Below are positions 33,581-43,820 of a DNA stretch of 64,000 bases, in pieces. Under the pieces are notes generated by a model that was not told the DNA's origin, searched no databases, and saw only the letters and a program-made list of their open reading frames with translations. Within the stretch, counting starts at the first letter, position 1. Each line of letters starts with the position of its first letter. The stretch is taken from NCBI GenBank assembly GCA_004335835.1, contig RWJK01001567.1:99632-163631 (forward strand), read 5' to 3'. Origin of the DNA: Scenedesmus sp. ARA3 (lineage: Eukaryota; Chlorophyta; Chlorophyceae; Sphaeropleales; Scenedesmaceae). The position numbers were made by a program, and so were the translations under genes.

Positions 33581-34858
33581 TTGAAGTACTGCTTGCTGCA
33601 GTGCTCTGGGGTTAAACAATGCATTGCTGCCGTGGTGTGCGTATGGGATGCTGCAGGTGACACTGTGATCGTCCTGCTGCACGTGCTCATGTTGTCTGCT
33701 GTTGTCTGAGGTTCGATCAGCTGCCTGGGGCTAGCAGCAGTACTACTGCATAAACCAGCTGCTTGTGATGTTGCAGGGTGAGCTTCAGTGCTGCCGCAGC
33801 ATGCTGTTGCAAGTGCAGAGTTCAAGGTTGCAGGTTGCAGCACTCTGCAAGGTGGTCTTATCTTTCAAGGTTTACTCTTTAATTATGTTGGGATGCATGC
33901 ATATATTCACTGAAAGGGCTGTACGTTGCTCCCGGCCTCCGTGCGGCCTGCTGCAGGCGCTTCATTGTTCTTGTTCTTTTTGTTGCTGGGCGCTCTTACC
34001 AGCGCAACAGTTCTTTGTGCTGCCAGGGCGCTCTTGCCAGCGCTGCCTGGACATGCATGCATTGGAAGGTGCACCACGTGGGCCGAACCTGTGGGTAACA
34101 AATTGATGATCTGGAAACTGGCTTGGGGCTTGTGGGCTGATGTAGATATAGAGTTTATGTTGTGCACTGAATGCTTGCAGGAGGCCATTGGTACGCTGTT
34201 GTTAGGGCTGCAGCAGCCACCATGCTAGTAACAGGAGAAGCAGAGCAGAACTTGTGCTGAGACGTTCAGCATGGTGGCGGGGGCCCCATCTCACATGTGA
34301 GTCTAAAAGCATTACGTTGCATGCTGCAAAGTGTGCTCCTGCAACTTGAAACAGTGCTCACAGCAGCAAACACAGCGCGCTTTCTGACACCAGCCACAGC
34401 AGCCTCGGTGACACCACACTGCACCTTGTACAGCAGCGGTACATCTGGACAGCACGTGCAGAGGAACACAACTCGTCACAACATACTGACACGACTAGAA
34501 GGTTGTGCAATTGCGCGTCAAGCCCTGCATAGCACATCAGGAGGCTCCCGCACCCCGCCCACCACGGCGAGTAACATAACTGCACGTGGACAAAGTTCAC
34601 ATGTCCCCACATGCGTGCCAACACAACACTGAGAGGCAACAACAGCATAACACCAAACACGAGTTCGACTTCCCAAACGCTGCACACCAGTTCAGAGGCG
34701 GCCTATATCAGCGGTCTGTATTCCCTTTGCAGCCTGCTACCATTGATCCTGCACTGTTACACGATATACGCTACGTTGAGCTGCTTTGTTGTCTGCAGAC
34801 AGTGCGACAGCAGAAGTAGGCGTTCCCCATCAGCAGTCCAGCACTCAGGCATCTGGTC

Positions 34859-36347
34859 ATGGGTGCACTCTGCTCAAAGCAACAAACGCCCGAATGCTTA
34901 GCATTTGACAAGCTGAAGGCCTTAGATGCCTTGAGCATCCATAGGGTAGAGGCGGAATATGTGTACAGGGCTATGCAAACGGGCTGGTGAGCGTTGCGTC
35001 TTTGAAAGTGATGCTATTGCATGTCAATGCGTTGTGTTCGGCTGCACATGTGGCTGTGTGCGCAGAGTCATGTGCAGCACGTGCACTTTAACCGTCGTGC
35101 TCCAGCTCTGCACACGCAGCCATCCATCTTTATAGCTCGCGACATAATGCTTTTATCACCGTTGATAACTGGTTGTCAGCAATTGCGCTCGTGCAAGATC
35201 CTGATCGACCTGCACCACTGATCCTTGTTACTGTTGCTCTGCCTGCTGCATCCGCAGGTATGGCTACGGCCAGCATCGTAACGCAGCATTCGACACATCG
35301 CCTCCGGCAAGCCCTCTGTATGACAGTGGAGACGATGAGCCGACTGAGCCCAGCAGCATTGTCAACGCGCTAGCAGGTGAGGGCCAGCTTGGCAGCTCTT
35401 CCTGCAGCAGACATCTGTGTGCTGGGCATAACCAGTATGCCAGTATCCTTGCATCACCCCCAAAATCATACACCAAGCAAGTTTCTTCGTGCACACAATA
35501 GCATCAAGCACCATTACATGCAAAGCTGTGCTGCCCTGTCCCTCAGCTGTGCTGCCCTGTCCCTCGGCTGCTTGCCCTCAATCTGTCTGTCATGCCTGTC
35601 ACTCGTTCCACCTTTGCAGTGACTGTGCCACCCCTTGGGAGCCGCCAGCACCAATCAGTCACCAGCAGCAGCAGCAGCATGCGGCGCACACGGTCAGCAG
35701 GGTTGAGTGTTCCCTCTGAGCCCAACAACCTCCTGCAAGCAGCTGCTGTCCCACACCCGCACCAAGTGCTGGCCCGCGCAGCATCAGCAACAGCAGCACT
35801 TGCTGCTGCATCAGCAGCTGCTGCAAGCACTGCTAACAGGAGCAGCAGCAGCTCCTCAGCCGCGCTGCGGCGAACCAGCAGCGGCAGCAGCAACAGCAGC
35901 AGCGGCAGCGGCGGCAGCCGCCACGCGCGCAGCAGCAAGAGCAGCAGGCGAGCAGTTGAGGAGGTACTGCAGCACACATCTGTACTGCCTGGCAGCAGGG
36001 CAGTACGGTTTCCAGCTGCACATCGTACTGCAGGCGGTACAATTGTACTGCCGCTGTCATCTGCAGCCCTTACAGCTGCCGATGCCAAAGGCGCCCGACT
36101 GGCGCAGCAGGATCTGTCACTTGTTACTAACAGAGCAAGTAACGTAGATGCAGATCTACGCCCGCTGCACCACCTGCACATGTTGCAGCAGCGGCGCCAC
36201 AACCACCACCACTCAGCACACCAGCAGCACCACAAGCAGCGGCAGCAGCAGCAGCAGCATGTGGCTGCGTGTGCGCATGTGCAGGTGCACAGTGGGGGCT
36301 GGTATTTGGCACCCATGGGAAAGCTGGCAGAAATTGCTGCATCTTGA
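34859..36347 (+). CDS. Unrecognised 324-aa protein with myristoylation/palmitoylation-type N-terminus
   Basis: Three exons join in phase: 34859-34986 (donor ctg|gtgagc), 35258-35376 (tccgcag acceptor, cag|gtgagg donor) and 35620-36347 (TGA). The N-terminus MGALCSKQ has Gly2 with Ser6-Lys7, the pattern of N-myristoylated proteins, plus Cys5 as a possible palmitoylation site, so plasma-membrane or flagellar-membrane attachment is inferred. A compact helical segment (FDKLKALDALSIHRVEAEYV) follows, then YGYGQHRNAAFDTSPPASP with an acidic DSGDDEPTEP. The last exon is Ser/Arg/Ala-rich and disordered (RRTRSAGLSVPSEP; RHARSSKSSRRAVEEVLQH), then a His-rich stretch, ending GGWYLAPMGKLAEIAAS. I do not recognise the family. 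The short first exon was chosen from splice sites and phase. Confidence 0.6.
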
Positions 36348-36409
36348 AGGCGTGCTGCAGCGCTTTGACCCTTAGAGTGGCGCGGTATGCCTGGCGGTAT
36401 GGCTGGCTT

Positions 36410-36590
36410 ATTAGGGGCCTGACGACAGGCCTAGCAGAGCTTGTTGCATCCTAAAGGCGTGCTGCAACGCTTGACGCTTCGAGGGAGGCGGTCTGGCTGG
36501 CTTACTATGTGGCCTTGCGACAGCCCTGGCAGTGCTTGTTGCATCTTGAAGGGTTGCTGCAATGCTTGGCTTCAAGTTGAGTTGGGACGC
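36410..36590 (+). repeat. Downstream copies of the last coding end and stop
   Basis: The sequence around the stop (gcagaaattgctgcatcttgaaggcgtgctgcag) recurs at about 36428-36470 and 36530-36570 with substitutions, at a spacing of about 100 bases. Confidence 0.8.
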
Positions 36591-36599
36591 TTGGCTTGT

Positions 36600-39500
36600 T
36601 ACTGGCTGTCATAGTAGCTCTGGTTCCCTGCAGTTACAGAGTTGCTACATCAGACTCCACAGTGGCATTGTGCTGGCATGAATAGTATCAGGGGATTTGG
36701 CATAGTTGTGTCTGGCATGGCAGCAGATGAGTGCGCATGAACAATTGCTTGTTGGCACGGCTGAGGAGTGGTTTCGTTCAATTACAGCTGCTCAGTCCAC
36801 AGCCAGTGGTGCTTTCAGACTTCCTGGCGGTTTGAGGGGTTGGGTTTAGCGGTTGATTGAGCAGTCGATCAAGTGTGTGACAGCTCAGCTGTCATGTTGC
36901 AGAAGTCCCTCATTGAGCAACCCTCCACCTGTAGCAGGTGGATTGTTTGCATCCTGCGTTAAACAGCTGTTAGGTGGGCTGTGTTGTGTGCAGTGGAGAC
37001 ATTCGTGCAGACATTGGTGCAGATCGCATCATGATTACACCAGCATTGTCACAGATGGTGATTGGCGCTACATTTCAGGCAAGGAATGTCCTACTATCAC
37101 CCCGCATAAGCCTGTGTTGGTGTCTGCAGCAAAGCACCACCGTTACGAACGATTCTTGCTTGTACATGCTGCCTTTTGTGTGTGCAAACAATCCGCTGCA
37201 TGCTGTGCATATTGCACAGTTGGGTGCTTCGCCAGTTTTGCATGTGTGTGCGCTGCAGGCTGCTGCAGGCGCTTCAGCCAATTTGGGACAGTATGTGCGT
37301 GCTGCTATGCGTGCTTTTACGTGACAGCAGGGGTCAATTCACCCCTCTACCGCGATGCATCTGCGCTACCAGCTTTGGCAGTTGGAGTGTGGCTGTTCCA
37401 TGAATATCTTGCACCTGTCATCGGCATTGCTGTTGCGCCGAGATCACTACACGCAAGGTGTCAACAGCGGTGCAGCTGTGGTGCTGTACCTGCTGCTCAG
37501 GCTACAGCTCTGCTTTCTCGAAGGTCTTCTGCATTGCTAGGTTTAGGCGTCCATGCCTTTCAACACCCTCCCGGCCATCTACCTCTGAGGTGCTGCTGCG
37601 GCATGCTGTGCTGCATGCATCGAGCAGCATTCAACTGCTTTATCAAAGCATGCGGCACGCTGCGCTGCACATATCACGCAGCATTCTATGCTTTGTCAAC
37701 CATGCGGCATTGCTGTGCACAGGGAGCGCATAGGTCCTGCTGTTTGACTGGTCTCTAGGGGATGGCGTGGTTTGGTGTGCTTGCAGGCGTCTCCTGCAAG
37801 CATCACAGAGCCATGCTGCAGGACAGGACAGGACAGAGTCAACCACGACTGGTGCTCAGGGCTCGGTGTGCTGTTTTGGTGTGGATTTGTGCTGGGGTGT
37901 TTCCTGCAAGCCTTGCAGGAAAGGGTGCTGCTTTGAGGGCTACCTGGTGGGCTTCCTGCCCAGGGCAGGTTTCCTGCAAGCAGCACTATGCCACAAGGCA
38001 CACAGTCTGCATTATCAGCCATACTGCATCAGTTGTTATGAGTTGGGAGCATTGGGTAAGGGCTAGGGGTGTTGAGAAGGGTGTGGCAGCGAGCCGCAAC
38101 ATAGTGTGTGTCTTGTGTGATGTGATGTGCGCTTGAGTGCGGTTGGTCAACGGTGTGCGTGCAAATACTGCTCTAGTAGGGTTGGCTGCTTCCAGGTCAT
38201 GTGTAGGTGCCTGCAGCTGATTTTGTTGCTTCACAGCACCTGCAAAATGTGCTCCACTGTATGTCAGGCAGAGGGTGCATTGCGTGTCCGACAGGTGTGT
38301 GCATGTGTGTAGTGTAGGGTGTGCACGTGTGTTGCCCGGTGTGCGTTGAGGTGTCTGTTTGTGTTGAGTGCGGCTGTGTACAGTGTCACCATGTGTGTGC
38401 TTGTGCATATGCTGTGGGGCAAACATAAGCAGTAGCGTTGTGGACAGAGGCGTTTGTAGATCTGTGTGTGTGCATGTGAGTGCGTGCTGCTGTGAGCTTT
38501 GAAGCATCATTTGGCTGTGCGTGGTGCTGCAACAGTCTCCAGCGAATTGGGTCAAACCCTCTACAAGTGTGTGTGTGGGCTGAACTGCTTGCTTGCGGTG
38601 CTGCTGCAGTCATCCAGGACATCGTTACATCTTTGTTTCAACTTGTCACAAGGATCAGCCGCAGCCCGCGTCTGCCAACCTTTTGATTGTTGCGGACACT
38701 GTTGATCAGATTCTACTGCTGCTGTGTAGGAAGCCTTGCCTTGAGAGCGCTTGCAGGATGGGACTGTGACAGAGTGTTGTCAGTGAGGCTGCGGAGAGGT
38801 GTGTGTATGTCTGTCAGAGGCGTGCCCAGGCGTGCTTTTTGTGCTGCTTGCACGCGGCCGGGCAACAGTTGACACGTAGAATTGCATACAGGGGGCTTGG
38901 TTTAGGTAAAAGCATTGCGTGCATGTGCTGGGACGGCAGTTGTCCATACATGCAAGTTGCAGATCATCAGCGGCTGGCAGTTCTGGGGGGTTCAGGGCCG
39001 AGCGCAGGAACAGGGTTGTCAGTGGTGCTAGACTCTGCTGCTTCCGGGGTATTTAAACCGACAACAAAACCGTTTGGGATGTGGTAAACTGTGCGATTTC
39101 AGGTGGTATCATACCACCTGAGACGATTTGTGACACTGATTCATGCCACAGGGCGGGATCGCAGGATATTGTGTAGCATTGCAGGCTTTGTAGCACATGT
39201 GTGTCTGCCCAATGCCCAGGTTTTCAAACTGCAGTGGACGTGTCACTGCAGCGCCATTGCATCACTGTTTACACACATTGGTGCGTGACTATGCGTGTAC
39301 CTTGGTTCTTTGGGATCAGGGGGCAGCATAAGTTTGCCCTTTTACATTGGCGCCAGTCAGCTGCAGTGTTCGCAGCTGGCCCCTGCTTGATCAGCTCCCC
39401 TGCTCTTACAGTTGGGGTTCAATGTCACCAGAACCGCGCCTCACCTTGCAGTGTGTTTGGTGAGGCTTGGAGCTCCTTCTGTTGATCAGCTGCTCGATTG

Positions 39501-40345
39501 ATCTCACAGGCTTCAGAATCAAATCTAACAAAACAGGATCAGCGAGCTTGGAGTTTAGCAGGTGGGGACATGTGCTCCTGTGCAGCAGCCGATTGGCGTA
39601 GTGTGTCCAACAAACATTGCAGCTGCACATGATTAGTACTGTTTTGAACATCCCTGCGACTGATGCGCAGGCACGTCGTAACTTTGAGTGTGTGTTCTTC
39701 AAACGCTGCATCTCTTGTGTGTGATGAGGCTGCGGATCCAGCACTGCTTTCGGCAGCCTTTAGTTGTGTAGCCCTTGCTGAATCAAATGTGCAATGCATG
39801 GGCTTGATTCAGCAGACTGCGAGGACTTAGCAGGCACCCTCTTTTTCTGACTGGTACAAAACACATGACAGTGGTTGCTAATTGTGATGAAGGGGCTTCA
39901 ACTGGCTTTGGCAGCCAAGTTGACGGTGCGGTGTTATGGTCAGCCCCCTGCAGGATGAGAATGGTCCTGCTGACAGCGCACACATTCCATGGTTGGGGTG
40001 TCAGCATGTTGAACTTTAGGTGCTGCCGGAGCGATTGCAAAATGGAAGCATGCTGGCCGCAGCGCCCGGGGCACACCATCAACTTGGCGGCATGCCACCA
40101 GGTGCTTGCTGGCAGCCTGAGATGCAGAGCAATGATTGGCCAATCATGGAGGTTTCACAGGCTGTGCAGTTGCTGACTGTTCAACCCAGTGTTATGACTG
40201 GCACATGCTGAGGCAAACGTCACCACAGCAACCCTGATGTTGGGTTGTCAAGTATCTCTTGGTGTGTCCTGAGGATCATAACATAACCTGCTCAACAGCT
40301 GCTGCACGGGGCCGATGGCGTTGATGCTATGGCTTGATGAGTAAC

Positions 40346-40382
<37 letters not shown>

Positions 40383-41131
40383 GCTGCTGCACCTGCTTCT
40401 TCAAGCAGTGCAGTGCCACTGCAGTACAGTGTACTAGCCAGCTGTTGCACAGGTACTAGTACATCCTTACTGTACACTTCGTCCTTTTACCTGAAACAGT
40501 TTGGTCTGGCAGCGGCCTTGATGTGGGTGGTATGTAAATATGTTTGCGTCGAGAGGATCGTGGCGTGTCTTGCTCAACAGCTGCTGCACCTGCTTCTGGA
40601 GAAGCAGCGCAGGGCAGCCATCCTGCTATTGCGATGCAATACCCTTCAACTATAGCAGTAGCATAATAAAACAGTCCGCGGCTTGTCTCATCCAAGGATT
40701 CAAGCAGGGTTCCTGCAGCAGCGAGTGCCCCTTCTGCGTGGAAATGTCAGTCAATGACTGCAAGGCCCCACCTACCCCTGACCTGTGCTCCAGCAGCTTT
40801 TCAACGACGTAAGGGCGTATCTGCCAGCCTGTAGCCAACATTAACACATAGAGACAGTCGCAGATTTAGTTTGGGGCATTACAATTTGGATAACGGGGCA
40901 GACTGGGGACACTGAAAAGGGAGGGAACAGTCACGTTATGACAACTACTGCCCTGTGCCCGCGCAGCATGCTCACCACGTAGAGTGTCGTTTGCATCGAC
41001 GACAAGTAAGTTTGTATCGTAGTGCGGCCTGATCAAGCCTGTCGGGACTTGATAGCGGAGACCATCATTCTAGAGTTCTTCGGGAAGTGATTTCGCTCCG
41101 GCCGCATGCCCTGCCAAGCCTGATCGTAACC
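36600..41131. other. 4.5-kb gene-poor interval
   Basis: No supported gene. A stretch on the minus strand near 39539-39850 reads like protein (EEHTLKVTTCLRISRRDV) but has no partners I can join. The interval includes the (ATG)n insertion at 40308-40381 and the promoter side of the Caprin-like gene. Confidence 0.4.
40297..40392 (+). mobile_element. 74-base (ATG)n-tailed insertion with 11-base direct repeats
   Basis: The 11-mer agctgctgcac lies at 40297-40307 and 40382-40392. The 74 bases between them contain gctatggcttgatgagtaac followed by a long (ATG)n tail. A paralogous uninserted copy of the target (ctcaacagctgctgcacctg) lies at 40573-40592, which shows what the site looked like before insertion. 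Confidence 0.65.
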
Positions 41132-43393
41132 ATGGCCGGCAAAAAGAAAAACCCTGCAGCAGCTGCTGCTCCCGAGCCCGCTCCGGAGGTGGACGGGCCC
41201 GTGCTGATAGTGCTCAAGAAGCGCCTGCGCGCTGCCAACAAGAAGCTGCGGAAGATTGAGGACGTGGAAGCTGCTGCTGCCACCGGCAAGGAGATCAATG
41301 AGGAGCAGCGCGCGCTGCTGGCGGGCAAGCCCGGCCTGCAGGCGGTCATAGACGAGCTGGAGAAGCTCTCCACGCTGCTGTGCCAGGCGCTGGGTGATGA
41401 GGCCACGGTGCACGAGCAGCACGGCTACGAGAAGGCCATGGCGGAGGTCAAGCAGCAGGAGGCAGAGCGCCACGCCAAGGAGGCCATGGAGGCAGCTGCT
41501 GCTGAGGCAGCAAAGGCAGCAGACAAGGTGGCAGAGGCGGAGGAGAAGCACGACAAGGCCACAGTCACGGAGCCCAAGGAGCCCGAAAAGCCGGATCACA
41601 AGCCAGTGGTGGAGAAGCTGCTGCAGCTGCTGTACTTTGCGCAGGTGCGAGCCATGTTTGCTGTCCTGCAAGAGGTTGGCAGCGGCAGTACAGTGCGGCG
41701 ATCTGGGCGGTTGCAGCGCATGCCTGCCAGCAGCTCGGCTGAGATGTTTTGCTTTCCTGCAAGGGTTGAGATAGCAGCAGCATGCATGATCCTGTGAGTC
41801 TTTGGTGTTCTGATTGGGCAGCAGTACACTGCAGCAGCGGCTGCAGTTGCACTGGTGACAGCGCAGCACTTACAGCGGCACTCATGGCTTACACGTGGCT
41901 CGATCGCCCATGCAGATGCATTTGCATTGCAGTGTAGGTTGTTGCAGCAAATTAGACGATCCAGAGCCTCTCAAGCAATGCATGGGGGCATGACAAGATG
42001 CTGCTGCTCAGGCGGCTGTGTCAGCAAAATCTACTTGTAACTGCCAGATCACGCATGACATGAGCCTCCCGTTTGTCAGCAGCTGGCCCATTTGCAAAAA
42101 TGCTGTTGCTGGCTTTCTATTTCACTGCCGACCTGTGGCGCTGCGCCGCACACACCTCCTGCAATCTTTTCCTGCAAACCTTCCTGCAAGCGCAGCTGTT
42201 TGACCCTGAGAAGGGCTACTACACCCACGTGGAGCGCAGCGCGTGCGCAACCGTGGCTCCTGAGGTGAGGCGGCGGCTGCAATCAAGACCTTTCAATACT
42301 GTGACTGTGACAGCAGCAGCAACATCAACAACAATGCAGGCCACATACCCCAGCACAGCCGCCAGCAGCAGCATCCTCGAATTGCACGCATTATTGATCT
42401 GTCCGTCCTTCGCTGTGCACCCTTAGATGCCATCCTGACTACTACTCCTGCTCTGCTGCCCTCTTCTGCTGCCTTCTCTGCTGCTGCTGCACGCTTTGCC
42501 GCATGCCTCGTGGCACCACCTTGTGCTACACCTTGTCTTTGCACCAACCTTTGCAGCTGAGCGAGCAGGACCTGCTGGGCTTGGCGGCTGCGGGGCGGCT
42601 GCTGATGGCGCGGCCCTATGGCTCCCGCATGAACCACAGCCAGGGCGTGGCCAGCGCCATGGCGGCGGCACAGGTGCGCTGCTGCTGCTGCAACTAGAAA
42701 GCAGTGCTGCTTGCCAGTAGTACTGTGACATTTGTGTAGGTAGGCGCAGGTATGTGCAGTGGCGTGGCTGTGATTGTGCTGCCATGCTTTTGTGCGTATG
42801 AACAGCTTTTTTTCACACAGCCAGGGCGTCGCCAGCGCCATGGCGGCAGCACAGGTGCGCTGCTGCTGCTGCTGTGCTGCTGCAACCAGATAGCAGGGCG
42901 TCTTGCTGGCGGTCGTGCTGTGACGTTTGCGTATGTGAATGAAGGCATGTATGTATTTCAAGCGTTGTGGCCGCTGCTTGTGCTACGTTGCGTTCTGCGT
43001 GAAACAGCTGTTTGAAAAGAAACCGCTGCGTGCGGGACAGCTACGGAGTGTTGCAGTGAGCGCTATTCAAGCCATCTCAATGGCTCTACGCTGCCGCTGC
43101 TTCTGCTGCTGCTGCTGCTGCTGCTGCAGGCGTACCTTCAGGCTGAGGATGCTGAGGAGGTCAAGGAGGTGCCTGGGCTCACCGGTGAGGCTTGAGGCTG
43201 GCAGCAGCAGCAGCATCAGGAGCAGCATCAGCAGTGGTGCAATGCATTTCCAGCTGCAGCAGCAGATGGCAGCAGCACAGCAGTTAGCAGACTTGCAAGC
43301 GTTAGCAAATGCAGCAGCAGGTGGTGCCTAAGCGCCTGTCGTGGATCGCCATTGCCCCCTCTGCGCAGCACTCACCGTTCATGCTCCACCACC

Positions 43394-43434
<41 letters not shown>

Positions 43435-43787
43435 CGGCCTGATGCGCAAGAACCTCACTGCCCTGCTGGCCTCCAAGTTCATGGCCCTCACCCCTGAGAT
43501 TGCACTGACGTTTTTTGCCCTGCCACCGCCGCTGCTGCTGCTGCTGCTGCCTTTTTCCGGTCGTCCTGGTGCGCAAGAACCTCACTGCGCTGCTGGCCTC
43601 CAAGTTCATGGGCCTCACTCCAGAGCTAGAACTTACCCTTTTTGCCCCGCCGCTGCCGCCGCTGCTGCTGCTGCTGCATCTCCTTCCCCAGTCGTCCTGG
43701 TGCGCAAGAACCTCACTGCGCTGCTGGCCTCCAAATTCAAGGGCCTCACCCCAGAGATTGCACTCACCCTTGTTGCCCCGCCGCTGC

Positions 43788-43820
<33 letters not shown>

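Larger units (their letters stand above)
29560..34858. other. 5.3-kb gene-poor interval
   Basis: No exon with recognisable protein features was found on either strand. The sequence is poorer in triplet runs than the genes, with scattered TGCTG words and short local duplications. It may hold a diverged or noncoding gene; I cannot support one. Confidence 0.45.

Noticed and set aside
36853..37758. 301-aa plus-strand frame (MIEQSIKCVTAQL...)
   Set aside because: Cys-rich, composition unlike any neighbouring protein, no motif and no flanking exons; treated as chance.
39539..39850. Minus-strand protein-like stretch (EEHTLKVTTCLRISRRDV)
   Set aside because: Plausible amino-acid composition, but no start, no splice partners and no family; too weak to list as a gene.
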